A stretch of 64,000 bases of DNA, taken from assembly GCF_010731855.1 (NCBI RefSeq), contig NZ_AP022620.1, positions 4,836,001 to 4,900,000 on the forward strand, written 5' to 3'. The stretch comes from Mycolicibacterium anyangense. Its GTDB lineage: Bacteria; Actinomycetota; Actinomycetes; Mycobacteriales; Mycobacteriaceae. How positions within the stretch are numbered: the stretch's first letter is position 1; every line of letters begins with the position of its first letter. This document shows, in pieces, positions 8,517 through 17,294 of this stretch. The position numbers and the translations under genes are program-made. Under the pieces are notes generated by a model, which saw only the letters and a list, made by a program, of their open reading frames with translations, was not told the origin of the DNA and ran no database searches.

Positions 8517-10016
8517 GTGAAGCGCACCTGTTTGGCTCTGGCAATGGTGCCGGCCGCCGTCGTCGCAGTCGCCCTGGGCGGCTGCAGCAAGCCCACCGAT
8601 TCCGGCGCCCCGGTGCCTGCGGGAAAACCCGCGGCGGAGTTCGCCGACGGGTTGCGCAAGCAGGTCAGCACCGATGCGATGGTGGCGCATCTGCAGAAAC
8701 TGCAGGACATCGCCAACGCCGACAACGGCACCAGAGCGGTGGGTACCCCCGGCTTCGATGCCAGTGTCGACTATGTGGCCGGGGTGCTCCGGGAGCGCGG
8801 CTTCGACGTGTCGACCCCGGAGTTCCAGACCCGGATCTTCCAGACCGGCAAGACCGAGATGACCGTCGGCGGGGTCAGCGTGCAGGCGCGGGCCCTGGAG
8901 TTCAGCGCCGGCACCCCGCCGGCCGGCGTCAGCGGTCCACTGGTGGCGGCACCGGCCGACGAGACCCCCGGCTGTGCGGCCGCCGACTACGCCGGCCTGC
9001 CGGTGAAAGGCGCCATCGTCCTCGTCGACCGGGGCAGCTGCCCGTTCGCGGACAAGCAGGCGATCGCGGCCAAGGAGGGTGCGGTCGGCGTCGTCATCGC
9101 CAACAACGTCGACGAGGAGCACATGGGCGCCACCCTCGGCGAGGACAGCAACGTCACGATACCGGTGGTCGGGGTGACCAAGGCCGACGGTGCGCGGCTG
9201 CGGGCCAACCCCGGCCCCACCACGATCATGCTCGAGGCCACCACCAAGACCATCAACGCCCGCAACGTGATCGCCCAGACCAAGACCGGCTCCCCCCAGG
9301 ACGTCGTGGTGGTCGGCGCCCATCTGGACAGTGTCCCGGAGGGCCCCGGGATCAACGACAATGGTTCAGGTGTGGCCGCGGTGCTGGAGACGGCCAAGCA
9401 GCTCGGACCCACCCCACAGGTGAAGAACGCCGTCCGGTTCGCCTTCTGGGGTGCCGAGGAACTCGGCACGGTCGGGTCGAAGAAATACATCGAGTCGCTG
9501 AATGTCGATCAGCTCAAGGACATTGCGCTGTACTTGAACTTCGACATGATCGGCTCGCCGAACCCCGGCTACTTCACCTATGACGGCGATCAGTCGACGG
9601 CGCCGGGGCGCGGTCAGAACGTGCCCAGGGTTCCGGAGGGCTCACCGGGCATCGAACGCGCGCTGGTCGCCTACCTCAAGTCGGCCGGAAAGACCGCGCA
9701 GGACACGTCATTCGATGGCCGCTCGGATTACGACGCCTTCACCATGGCTGGCGTCCCCGCCGGCGGATTGTTCTCCGGCGCCGAGGAGAACAAGACCGAG
9801 GATCAGCAGAAGCTCTGGGGCGGAACCGCGAACGCACCGTTCGACCCGAACTACCACAAGGCCACCGACACCCTCGAGCACATCGACCGCGAGAGCCTCG
9901 GCATCCAGGGCGGTGGCGTGGCCTACGCGGTCGGGCTCTACGCCCAGGACATCTCCGGGCGCAACGGTGTCCCGGTGCGCGACGACCGCACCCGCCACCT
10001 GATCACCGAATCCTGA
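8517..10016 (+). CDS. lpqL: LpqL, lipoprotein aminopeptidase (M28 with PA domain)
   Basis: A 499-residue exported aminopeptidase. The N-terminus MKRTCLALAMVPAAVVAVALGGC is a lipoprotein signal peptide. A PA (protease-associated) insert runs roughly from residue 130 to 250. The M28 zinc peptidase core has VVGAHLDSV (His, Asp), GINDNGSG (Asp), FWGAEELG (Glu pair), LNFDMIGS (Asp) and the C-terminal HKATDTLEHID (His). It probably trims peptides at the cell surface. GTG 8517 follows a -10 box by seven bases. The neighbouring lpqM of M. tuberculosis is missing here. A 14-base tandem duplication spans the stop codon. Confidence 0.92.
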   Translation: MKRTCLALAMVPAAVVAVALGGCSKPTDSGAPVPAGKPAAEFADGLRKQVSTDAMVAHLQKLQDIANADNGTRAVGTPGFDASVDYVAGVLRERGFDVSTPEFQTRIFQTGKTEMTVGGVSVQARALEFSAGTPPAGVSGPLVAAPADETPGCAAADYAGLPVKGAIVLVDRGSCPFADKQAIAAKEGAVGVVIANNVDEEHMGATLGEDSNVTIPVVGVTKADGARLRANPGPTTIMLEATTKTINARNVIAQTKTGSPQDVVVVGAHLDSVPEGPGINDNGSGVAAVLETAKQLGPTPQVKNAVRFAFWGAEELGTVGSKKYIESLNVDQLKDIALYLNFDMIGSPNPGYFTYDGDQSTAPGRGQNVPRVPEGSPGIERALVAYLKSAGKTAQDTSFDGRSDYDAFTMAGVPAGGLFSGAEENKTEDQQKLWGGTANAPFDPNYHKATDTLEHIDRESLGIQGGGVAYAVGLYAQDISGRNGVPVRDDRTRHLITES

Positions 10017-10029
10017 TCACCGAATCCTG
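10002..10029. repeat. 14-base tandem duplication at the lpqL stop
   Basis: The unit ATCACCGAATCCTG occurs twice head to tail (10002-10015 and 10016-10029). The first copy encodes the last residues and the first bases of the TGA stop; the second follows. It looks like a recent replication slip and does not change the protein. Confidence 0.85.
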
Positions 10030-10030
10030 A

Positions 10031-10663
10031 TTACAAAGCCCACAGTTCCAGGGCCGCTTCACAATTGGCGGCCAGCAGCCGTTCACCGACGGCCGGCCGG
10101 CGTAACCATTCCCGCAGCATCGGTCGCAGAGCGGGTTCGGCCGGCTCACGGCCGGTGAGGACGTCTTGCACCAACTCCGCGAGGTGTTGCGCCGCCGCCT
10201 CGGAGTCCAGCGCCAGCCATCGGTCCAGGTGCGGCTGCAGCGGGCAGTCGCACCAATAGGTGAAATCGATCAGTGTCGGGCTGTCCGAGAAGTAGCCCAG
10301 GTCGGCGGGGAATGTGGACAGCAGTCGGTGCCAGAGATCGTCGACGAAGGCGGTGACCGCCGTGGCCTCCGGTTGGGGCCAGGACGGCATCCGCCCCTTC
10401 AGCCGGGACAGGTCGAAGGCGAAAGCCGGGGAGTGCTCGCCCCGCAGCAGCTCGATCAGGCGCGGGAAGAAGTGTCGCAAGCCGTTGTCGTCCAACGCCA
10501 TCACGTGCACCGCTTCCAGTTGCAGCAGTGACAGCGAGCGCAGCGAGGTCTTCTGCAAGTCGGTGACCGACCATTGCGGTCCGCACTGCTCGCACACGGC
10601 CAGATCGGCAGGCAGCGGGTAAGGGGCGAACGTCTCGTAGAGCCGCTCGACGGTCCCCGTCAT
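10031..10663 (-). CDS. Unrecognised 210-residue protein with Cys pairs
   Basis: I do not recognise this family. The 210-residue protein is soluble and mostly helical. It has CEQCGPQW near residues 24-27 and TYWCDCPLQP in the second half, so four cysteines could form a metal site. The ATG at 10663 overlaps the stop of the upstream NCS2 permease by one base (TGATG), so the two are translationally coupled. That suggests a role linked to nucleobase uptake or use. The annotated frame could extend to 10969, but that part overlaps the permease in another frame and is not credible as protein. Confidence 0.7.
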   Translation of the reverse strand: MTGTVERLYETFAPYPLPADLAVCEQCGPQWSVTDLQKTSLRSLSLLQLEAVHVMALDDNGLRHFFPRLIELLRGEHSPAFAFDLSRLKGRMPSWPQPEATAVTAFVDDLWHRLLSTFPADLGYFSDSPTLIDFTYWCDCPLQPHLDRWLALDSEAAAQHLAELVQDVLTGREPAEPALRPMLREWLRRPAVGERLLAANCEAALELWAL

Positions 10664-11925
10664 CACAGCGACCGCGGTGCGCCGCGCAACGCGGCCAGCG
10701 CCCGCATCCCGTGGTACACCACCAGCGCCGCGATGGAGCCCAGAGCGATGCCGGTGAAGGTGAGACTGCCAATGCGCCAGGTGAAGTCGGCGATGCCGAC
10801 GATCAGGGCGATCGCGGCCGTCATCTGGTTGACGGGCCGCCCGAAGTCCACGTGATTGGTCAGCCAGATCCGTACCCCGAGGACCCCGACCAGGCCGTAG
10901 AGCACGATCGTCGCCCCGCCGAGCACTCCGGCCGGAATCGCCGAGATCGTCGCTCCGACCTTGGGGCACAACGACAGAACGATCGCCGTCACCCCGGCCA
11001 CCCAGTAGGCGGCGGTGGAGTAGACGCGGGTGGCGGCCATCACCCCGATGTTCTCGGCGTAGGTGGTGGTGGCCGAGCCGCCGCCCAGCCCGGCCAGCAC
11101 GGTCGCCACGCCGTCGGCGGCCAGCGCACGGCCGGTCAGTGGATCGGTGTCGACTCCGGTCATCTGGCCGACCGATTTCACATGGCCGATGTTCTCGGCG
11201 ACGAGTGCGATCACGGCGGGTAGGAACATCGGCAGCACAGCCAGATTGACCGTGGGCGTCTGGAAGGTCGGCAGCCCCACCCAGCCGGCCGCGGCAATCC
11301 CGGAGGTGTCGACCTCACCGAGTGCCAGCGCCAGAACGTAACCCGCCGTGACCGCGAGGAAGATCGCCAGCCGGCCGATGATGCCGCGGAAGAACGCCAG
11401 CGCACCGACGAGCAACACCAGCGTGACGATGCCGACCAGCGGGCCCTTCTCGAAGTTCGTCTTGGCTGCCGGCGCCAGGTTGAAGCCGATGAGCGCGACG
11501 ATGGCGCCGGTGACCACCGGTGGCAGGGTCACCTCGATCCAGTGCGTACCCACCACATGGACAGTCAGCCCGATCAGGATCAGCAACACTCCGACGGCGA
11601 CCAGCCCGCCCAGCGCACTGCCGGCACCGTGCGAGGCGACCGCGGCGGTCACCGGGGCGATCACCGAGAAGCTGGACCCGAGATAGCTCGGCAGCCGGTT
11701 GCCGGTGATCACCAAGAACAGCAGCGTGCCGATGCCGGAGAACAGCAGCGTGGTGGCCGGCGGAAACCCGGTCAGGACGGGCACCAGGAATGTCGCCCCG
11801 AACATCGCCACCACGTGCTGGGCGCCGATCCCCAGGGTGCGTGGCCAGCTCAGGCGTTGGTCGGGGGCGACGACGAAGTCCTCGTCGGCGGCGGAGTCGA
11901 CGCGGGTCCAAGTCAACGGGATCAC
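10663..11925 (-). CDS. NCS2-family nucleobase permease (UraA/RutG type)
   Basis: A 420-residue transporter with about 14 membrane segments, probably importing uracil or another pyrimidine with protons. Family signatures are SWPRTLGIGAQHVVAMFGAT at the start, GSSFSVIAPV, the NCS2 motif around ALVAENIGHVKSVGQMTG (Glu for substrate binding), and GGGSATTTYAENIGVMA. The similarity is closer to uracil than to xanthine carriers, judging by FGATFLVP and AENIGHV. The start is a GTG at 11925 with a weak ribosome site. A small Cys-rich protein is coupled downstream. The gene is absent from the M. tuberculosis order at this place. Confidence 0.88.
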   Translation of the reverse strand: MIPLTWTRVDSAADEDFVVAPDQRLSWPRTLGIGAQHVVAMFGATFLVPVLTGFPPATTLLFSGIGTLLFLVITGNRLPSYLGSSFSVIAPVTAAVASHGAGSALGGLVAVGVLLILIGLTVHVVGTHWIEVTLPPVVTGAIVALIGFNLAPAAKTNFEKGPLVGIVTLVLLVGALAFFRGIIGRLAIFLAVTAGYVLALALGEVDTSGIAAAGWVGLPTFQTPTVNLAVLPMFLPAVIALVAENIGHVKSVGQMTGVDTDPLTGRALAADGVATVLAGLGGGSATTTYAENIGVMAATRVYSTAAYWVAGVTAIVLSLCPKVGATISAIPAGVLGGATIVLYGLVGVLGVRIWLTNHVDFGRPVNQMTAAIALIVGIADFTWRIGSLTFTGIALGSIAALVVYHGMRALAALRGAPRSL

Positions 11926-11971
11926 GCCTCAGCACTCAACCGCATGTGGGGGCGCGGCGCACCCCGGTTGG

Positions 11972-12427
11972 TCAGGCTGGTTCGTACTCGCAGATCGCTG
12001 CGACCTTGGCGGCCGACGCCGAGGACGGGTCGAACCGGTAGCCGAGCCATTCCCGGACCAGTCGGCGGGCCAGTTCGATGCCGATCACGCGTTCGCCGAA
12101 GCACAGCACCTGTGCGTTGTTGCTCAGGATCGCCCGTTCGACCGAGAAGCTGTCATGGGCGGTGACGGCTCGGACGCCGGTGACCTTGTTGGCGCTGATC
12201 GCGACCCCGAGCCCGGTGCCGCAGATCAGCAGCGCCCGATCGGCCGAGCCGTCGGCGATCATGCGGGCGGCGGTGACGGCGACGTGCGGGTAGGCGGTGT
12301 GCTCGTCGGGGCCGACCCCGACGTCGAGTACCGAGGCGACGCGGTCGTCCTGCTCCAGGTCGCGGCGCAGCACGTTCTTGTAGGTCAGGCCGGCGTCGTC
12401 ACAGCCGATCACGATGCGCAAGGTCAT
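11972..12427 (-). CDS. RpiB/LacAB-family sugar-phosphate isomerase
   Basis: A 151-residue aldose-ketose isomerase of the RpiB family. The active-site loop [15 protein letters not shown] contains the catalytic Cys, and [21 protein letters not shown] is the second conserved segment. In erythritol/threitol pathways (for example DerI/EryI) this type converts D-erythrulose 4-phosphate to D-erythrose 4-phosphate. It is the last of four genes, its ATG overlapping the upstream kinase stop by four bases (ATGA). Because a kinase for a short ketose and a dehydrogenase precede it, a tetrose phosphate substrate is more likely than ribose 5-phosphate; this is inference. Confidence 0.85.
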   Translation of the reverse strand: MTLRIVIGCDDAGLTYKNVLRRDLEQDDRVASVLDVGVGPDEHTAYPHVAVTAARMIADGSADRALLICGTGLGVAISANKVTGVRAVTAHDSFSVERAILSNNAQVLCFGERVIGIELARRLVREWLGYRFDPSSASAAKVAAICEYEPA

Positions 12428-14148
12428 GAGAGTTCCTCCAGAAGTTCACAGACGGTGTGGATGCACATGGTCAACGAGATCGCGCCGGCATCCGGCGTGC
12501 CGACGCTGCGGTCGGCCAGTGGCCGGGCGCGCCCGGTCCTCGGCCGCAGTTCGGCAGTGGCGGCGGCCGCCTTGTCGGCGATCTCGGCTGACGCCGTCCA
12601 TGCTGTGCGCCAGTCATTTCCGTCGGCGACCGCCGATTCCACCGCGGCCACGAACGGCGTCAGCGCGTCGAGCATGGTCTTGTCGCCGAGCCGGGCACCG
12701 CCGAGTTGTACGAGCGCGTCGTGTCCCGCGCGAAGTGCCGCGGTGACGGCGGCGGTGTCGGGCATCCCCCAGTTGCCCAGCCGGACGGCGGCCGCGGTCA
12801 GCGCGGCACCCCAGAGCACCCCCGAGGTTCCGCCTGCCTGGGCTGCCCAGGCCTCCCCGGCGCAGGACAGCACTGCGCCCGCGCCACTACCGGCACCGGT
12901 TGCAGTGGTCGCAGCATGCGCGGCCGCTGCAGCGCCCTTCACCATGCCACGGCCGTGATCGCCGTCGCCGGCAACCGCATCGATGCGGCCGAGCTCAGCC
13001 TCGGCATGGACCATCCTGGCGGCGATCTGATCCATCGCCGACGCGATGGCGGCCCCGCACAGCTGGGACTCGGCATCGGCGTCGGTATGCGGCGCCGCGG
13101 CGGCAACGTTGTCGACGGCTTTGGTACGACGTACTGCCTTGTCGCCGTTGATAATTCGACCCTTACGATAGGCGGGGGTGTCGGTGGGGGAGGTCCACAG
13201 CCGTTCGAGCTCGGCGTCGAGCCACATCACGGTCAGCGAGCAGCCGGCCATATCCAAGCTGGTGACGAGTTCGCCGACTTCGGGGTGCACCACGGTGTGG
13301 CCGGACTCGGCCAGCAGCCCCGACACGGTGGACCACAGCACGAACAGTTCTTCGTACTTGGTTCGGCCCAGGCCGTTGAGGATGACCGTGATGCGATCAC
13401 CTGCGCCGGCCGGCTTCTCGGCGAGCACACCGGCGACCAGCTGGGTGGCCAGTTCGGCAGCAGTGGGCATCGTGCTCGTCGACACGCCGGGCTCACCGTG
13501 GATACCCAGCCCCAGATCCATGGTTCCGGGTGCGACGCGAAACAGTGGCCGGTCGGCACCCGGCAGGGTGCACCCGTCGAACGCCACGCCCAGGGTTCGG
13601 GTTGCGGCATTGGCGGACAGGGCAATTCGCTCGACCTCGTCGAGGTCGGCGCCCTCTTCGGCGGCCGCGCCCGCGCACCGGAACACGGCAAAGTCACCGG
13701 CGATGCCGCGTCGCCGGTCGACCTCTGAGGTCGGGGCGCTGGCGATGTCGTCGGTCACCGCGAGGTAGCGGGCGTCGATGCCCTCGCCGCGCAACTGTTG
13801 GGTGGCCAGGCCGAAGTTCATCACATCGCCGGCGTAGTTGCCGGTGATGAGCAGCACCCCGGCGTCCCCGTGCGCGGCCCGCGCCACTGAGGCGGCCTGT
13901 TGTGCCGACGGGGAGGTGAAGATGTTGCCCACCACCGCGCCGTCGGCGAACCCCGGGCCCACGACACCGCAGAACGCGGGGTAGTGGCCCGAGCCGCCGC
14001 CTACGACGACGGCCACTTTGCCGGGTGGGGTCTCCGCAGCGCGGACCACTCCACCGGGCACGCCGACGACGTAGGGCGAGTAGATGTCGAGGAATCCGCC
14101 CAGCATGTCCTCGGTGAAGGCGGCCGGGTCGTTGTACAGGTGTGTCAT
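12424..14148 (-). CDS. DhaK-DhaL fusion kinase, probable ketotetrose (erythrulose-type) kinase
   Basis: A 574-residue ATP-dependent dihydroxyacetone-kinase-family enzyme. Residues ~1-330 form Dha[11 protein letters not shown] binds substrate, and the His in GIHGEPG forms the hemiaminal with the ketone. Residues ~365-574 form DhaL with the ADP/Mg site [12 protein letters not shown] and GGTSGVLWG. Single-chain enzymes of this shape phosphorylate dihydroxyacetone or, in mycobacteria, D-erythrulose (DerK). The neighbours (a polyol-type dehydrogenase, RpiB, a TIM-barrel isomerase and a split transketolase) favour a four-carbon or branched five-carbon ketose. A plain glycerol/DHA pathway would not need RpiB. 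Confidence 0.85.
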   Translation of the reverse strand: MTHLYNDPAAFTEDMLGGFLDIYSPYVVGVPGGVVRAAETPPGKVAVVVGGGSGHYPAFCGVVGPGFADGAVVGNIFTSPSAQQAASVARAAHGDAGVLLITGNYAGDVMNFGLATQQLRGEGIDARYLAVTDDIASAPTSEVDRRRGIAGDFAVFRCAGAAAEEGADLDEVERIALSANAATRTLGVAFDGCTLPGADRPLFRVAPGTMDLGLGIHGEPGVSTSTMPTAAELATQLVAGVLAEKPAGAGDRITVILNGLGRTKYEELFVLWSTVSGLLAESGHTVVHPEVGELVTSLDMAGCSLTVMWLDAELERLWTSPTDTPAYRKGRIINGDKAVRRTKAVDNVAAAAPHTDADAESQLCGAAIASAMDQIAARMVHAEAELGRIDAVAGDGDHGRGMVKGAAAAAHAATTATGAGSGAGAVLSCAGEAWAAQAGGTSGVLWGAALTAAAVRLGNWGMPDTAAVTAALRAGHDALVQLGGARLGDKTMLDALTPFVAAVESAVADGNDWRTAWTASAEIADKAAAATAELRPRTGRARPLADRSVGTPDAGAISLTMCIHTVCELLEELS

Positions 14149-14153
14149 GGCCG

Positions 14154-14921
14154 TCAGTGGATGTGGCTGCCGCCGTTGATGTCGACGGTGGTACCGGTCA
14201 GGTAACTCGCGTCGCGGCTGGACAGGAAGGTGATGACGGCAGCCACCTCGTCGGTCGTGGCGGTACGGCCGACCGGAATGTCCTTGGCCAGCTTGGCTTC
14301 CTGCTCATCGGTGGAGCCCACCCGGATGTCGGTGTCGACGGCGCCCGGTGTGACGGCATTGACGGTCACCCCGGTGTCGGCGATCTCGCGGGCCAGTGCC
14401 TTGGTGAACCCGAGGATCGCTGCTTTGGCCGACGAGTAGGGCACCTTGCCGAACACTCCACCGCCGCGTTGTGCCGATACCGACGACATGTTGACGATGC
14501 GGCCCCAGCCCCGCTCGATCATGTCCGGAAGGAACGCCTTGGTGACCAGATAGGTGCCGGTGGCGTTGACCGCCATCACCGTGTTCCAGATGTCGAGGGT
14601 GGTCTCCAGGAACGGCACCGGAGAGGTGATGCCGGCGATGTTGGCCAGCGCACCCACCGGCGGCAGATTGCCCGCGGCGACCTCGGCAGCGACGGCCCGC
14701 TGCGCCTCGAGTACCGACTCCTCCGAGGTGACGTCGGCGGTATAGCCGAAAGCCGGCACGGCGTATTGGTTTCCGATGTCGGCGGCGACCTTGGCAGATC
14801 GTTCACCGTCGAGGTCGAGGATCACCACAGCCCACCCCTCGCTGGCGTACCGGCGGGCGGTGGCGGCTCCGATGCCCCGTTCGGAGGCGGCCCCGGTGAT
14901 GACTGCAGTCAGCTCGGACAT
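14154..14921 (-). CDS. SDR dehydrogenase, probable polyol (tetritol) dehydrogenase
   Basis: A 255-residue classical short-chain dehydrogenase. The cofactor site is TGAASERGIGAATA, and the acidic residue ending VVILDLDGER predicts NAD preference. The active site is NMSSVSAQRG with Ser and YSSAKAAI with Tyr and Lys. It probably oxidises a sugar alcohol to the ketose used by the adjacent DhaK-DhaL kinase, as DthD does for D-threitol. The ATG at 14921 has a strong AGGAG site. Five codons of spacing or fewer separate it from its neighbours, so the four minus-strand genes form one operon. Confidence 0.85.
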   Translation of the reverse strand: MSELTAVITGAASERGIGAATARRYASEGWAVVILDLDGERSAKVAADIGNQYAVPAFGYTADVTSEESVLEAQRAVAAEVAAGNLPPVGALANIAGITSPVPFLETTLDIWNTVMAVNATGTYLVTKAFLPDMIERGWGRIVNMSSVSAQRGGGVFGKVPYSSAKAAILGFTKALAREIADTGVTVNAVTPGAVDTDIRVGSTDEQEAKLAKDIPVGRTATTDEVAAVITFLSSRDASYLTGTTVDINGGSHIH

Positions 14922-14932
14922 GGTGGTACTCC

Positions 14933-15763
14933 TTAGATCAGTTCGGAAATCAGGTGCGCCGCTTCTGCTGTGGCGCGCGGTCGTTGGTCGTCGGTGACGT
15001 CTCGGGTCTCGAGTTCGAGCGCGAAGTGACCGGCGTAGCCAACGTCGGCGAGCGCTTTGAGGCCGCCGCGGAAATCCACCTGGCCGCGGCCGATCGAGAG
15101 GTTGATGTTGCCGGGTGTGGCATCCCGGAGGTGGACGTGCGCGATGCGCGCAGCGAACCGCGTGACGAAGTCCGACGGGTCTCCTCCGGAGGCCACGATG
15201 TGGCTGAAATCCATCACCACGCCGATCGATGTGCCGGCAAGCCGCTCGGTGAGCAGCGCGGCCCGCTCGAGGTCGCAGCACAACCGGTGGAAATGCAGCG
15301 ACTCGGTCCAGATCTCCACACCGCACGGGCCGGCCGAGTCCTGGGCCCGGATGAGTTCGGCGGCGACCAGGTCGACGTCCTCGGATAGTGAGCGCACCGG
15401 GGTGTGGTTGGCCGCGCCGCAGGGCAGGACGACGGCCCGCGCGCCGGTGAGCTGAGCCAGCCGGACCAGCGCGTCGAGGTGTTCGTCGCGCCGGATCCTG
15501 GCCTCCGCGTCTACCGGCATGTTGAGGTCACCGATGTCACCGTTGATCGAACGCGCCGTCAGGCCGGAGCGGGTGACCACCTGGGCGACGGCGTCGACCG
15601 CGGCCTGATCCAGCTGATAGGGGACGTGGTCGCACACCCCGGGCAGGGCGCCCAGGTCGATCTCGGTGAAGCCCAGGCCGGCGATGACGTCCAGCGCCGC
15701 AGGCAGGGGCAGGTGACGAAAGCTGATCGTCGAGCAGCCGAGCCGGGTGTGGATGGAAGTCAT
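14933..15763 (-). CDS. TIM-barrel sugar (phosphate) isomerase/epimerase, AP-endonuclease 2 family
   Basis: A 276-residue xylose-isomerase-like TIM barrel. Likely metal ligands are seen in GVEIWTESLHFHRL (Glu), VVMDFSHIVASGG (Asp, His), AHVHLRDA (His, Asp) and FALELETRD (Glu). Members isomerise or epimerise free or phosphorylated sugars. It is the first gene of the minus-strand operon and sits behind the palindromic operators. In tetritol pathways an enzyme of this kind interconverts erythrulose phosphates; in apiose pathways one isomerises the free sugar. The sequence alone does not decide between these. Confidence 0.8.
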   Translation of the reverse strand: MTSIHTRLGCSTISFRHLPLPAALDVIAGLGFTEIDLGALPGVCDHVPYQLDQAAVDAVAQVVTRSGLTARSINGDIGDLNMPVDAEARIRRDEHLDALVRLAQLTGARAVVLPCGAANHTPVRSLSEDVDLVAAELIRAQDSAGPCGVEIWTESLHFHRLCCDLERAALLTERLAGTSIGVVMDFSHIVASGGDPSDFVTRFAARIAHVHLRDATPGNINLSIGRGQVDFRGGLKALADVGYAGHFALELETRDVTDDQRPRATAEAAHLISELI

Positions 15764-15808
15764 GAACGTGTCCTCGGGGCAGATGTGATCGTCACCACAG
15801 ACTAATAG

Positions 15809-15828
15809 GTTGACTGTTGACAGTCAAC
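15809..15828. promoter_or_regulatory. Operator 1 for the FCD/GntR regulator
   Basis: GTTGACTGTTGACAGTCAAC has nine-base perfect inverted arms (GTTGACTGT/ACAGTCAAC) around a two-base centre. It lies in the divergent gap between the catabolic operon and the MHS transporter. Related sequences occur before the regulator gene at 19122-19143. Confidence 0.75.
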
Positions 15829-15847
15829 TGGCGACGGTCATTTGATG

Positions 15848-15864
15848 TCGACTGTTGACATTAA
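15848..15864. promoter_or_regulatory. Half-conserved operator copy
   Basis: GTCGACTGTTGACATTA matches the same TGTTGACA core as operators 1 and 3 but is less symmetric. It could be a weaker third site in the divergent promoter region. Confidence 0.5.
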
Positions 15865-15896
15865 ATATGATGCGACTCACACTGAGTGGCCTAGGG

Positions 15897-15917
15897 CACT
15901 GTCGACCGTCGACAGTG
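15897..15917. promoter_or_regulatory. Operator 2 for the FCD/GntR regulator
   Basis: CACTGTCGAC and GTCGACAGTG are perfect ten-base inverted arms around a single C. It sits 33 bases before the MHS transporter ATG, where binding would block transcription. Confidence 0.7.
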
Positions 15918-15950
15918 ACTTTGACCTCACGGTTTGAAAGGATCAGGCTC

Positions 15951-17294
15951 ATGAGCGATGACGCTCTGATGATGCGAGGACCGGTGCACGGCACCAAGGA
16001 CGCCCGTCGGGTTGCGATCGGCTCCGGTGTCGGCGCCGTGATCGAGACCTACGACTTCATCGGTTTCGGTACGGCGGCAGCGCTCTACTTCGGCACCGCG
16101 TTCTTTCCGCATTCCAGCCCGGTGGCCGGCACGCTGGCTTCCTTCGCGACCCTCGGTGTCGGCTTCGCAGCCCGCCCACTCGGTGGCATCATCGGTGGCC
16201 ATCTCGGCGACAAGGTCGGCCGCAAGCCCGTGCTGGTCGCCTCGCTCATCATCATGGGCCTGGCCACGTTCGCGATCGGCTTGCTGCCCACCTACGCCGC
16301 GGTGGGTGTGCTCGCGCCGGTGCTGCTGGTGACCGTCCGCATCATCCAGGGCTTGGCATTCGGCGCCGAATGGGGTGGCGCCATCCTGATGAGCTACGAG
16401 CACGCGCCGTGGAAGCAGAAGGGGCGCTACACCGGCATCGTCCAGGCCGGCTTCCCGGTCGGGCTGCTGCTGGCCAACCTCGTCTTCCTGGTCAGCGTCC
16501 ACCTCGGTGGCGACTGGGCGTGGCGGGTGCCCTTCCTGGCCAGCATCGTGCTCGTCATCGTCGGCCTGATCATCCGGGCCCGCGTCCCGGAGTCCCCGGT
16601 ATTCGAGGACGTCAAGGAGCAGGGCCGCATCGTTCGTGCTCCGATCGTCGAGGTCTTCAAGACCGACTGGCGCAACATCCTGCGCGGCATCGGTCTGCGC
16701 GTTGCCGAGACCGCCGGCTACGCCGTGTCGATCACCTACATGATCTCCTACCTCAAGAACGCCCAACTGGCCACCAAGACCGAAACCCTTGTGGCGCTGT
16801 GCATCGCGTCGGCCATCGGCATCTTCGCCACCATGGGGTGGGCTCGGCTCACCGACACCATCGGCAGGCGCCCGGTGTATCTGTGGGTGTGCGCCTTCGG
16901 GATCCCGTTCGGTGTGTTGATGTTCCTTCTGGTCAACACCGGTGTCCTGATCCTCATCATCGCCACCTTCGTGGTCGCCTACGGCGTGTGTCAGAACGCG
17001 CTGGCCGGCGCGCAGGGCGCCTGGTTCCCCGAGCTGTTCGCCGCCCACACCCGCACTTCGGGCGCCTCGCTGGCCTACCAGATCTCGGCGATGGTGTCGG
17101 GCTTCACCCCGTTCATCACGACGCTGCTCTACGAGGCCTTCGGGTGGTTCGGCCCGGCGCTGCTGTTCAGCCTCTACGCCGCCATCGGTCTGGTCGCCGC
17201 CCTGCTGACCCGCGAAACATGGGGCGCGCAGGAGCGTGAACTGGCCGACCTGGCCGCCGCGAGCACCCTGGACACCCGTGCAGTCGCCGCATGA
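15951..17294 (+). CDS. MHS-family MFS transporter (metabolite:H+ symporter)
   Basis: A 447-residue transporter with 12 predicted helices. The MHS hallmarks are IETYDFIGFGTAAAL in helix 1, FATLGVGFAARPLGG with HLGDKVGRKP after helix 2, RIIQGLAFGAEWGGA and RVPESPVFEDVK after the sixth helix. It likely brings the pathway substrate, a small polyol or sugar acid, into the cell with protons. The ATG at 15951 has GAAAGGA eight bases upstream; the frame is open to 15855 but lacks a better start. It overlaps the transketolase N-subunit by four bases and is divergent from the catabolic operon. Confidence 0.88.
   Translation: MSDDALMMRGPVHGTKDARRVAIGSGVGAVIETYDFIGFGTAAALYFGTAFFPHSSPVAGTLASFATLGVGFAARPLGGIIGGHLGDKVGRKPVLVASLIIMGLATFAIGLLPTYAAVGVLAPVLLVTVRIIQGLAFGAEWGGAILMSYEHAPWKQKGRYTGIVQAGFPVGLLLANLVFLVSVHLGGDWAWRVPFLASIVLVIVGLIIRARVPESPVFEDVKEQGRIVRAPIVEVFKTDWRNILRGIGLRVAETAGYAVSITYMISYLKNAQLATKTETLVALCIASAIGIFATMGWARLTDTIGRRPVYLWVCAFGIPFGVLMFLLVNTGVLILIIATFVVAYGVCQNALAGAQGAWFPELFAAHTRTSGASLAYQISAMVSGFTPFITTLLYEAFGWFGPALLFSLYAAIGLVAALLTRETWGAQERELADLAAASTLDTRAVAA

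Noticed and set aside
15809..15917. A CRISPR-like or satellite repeat
   Set aside because: Only three short palindromes of different spacing are present, in a divergent promoter; they fit operators.
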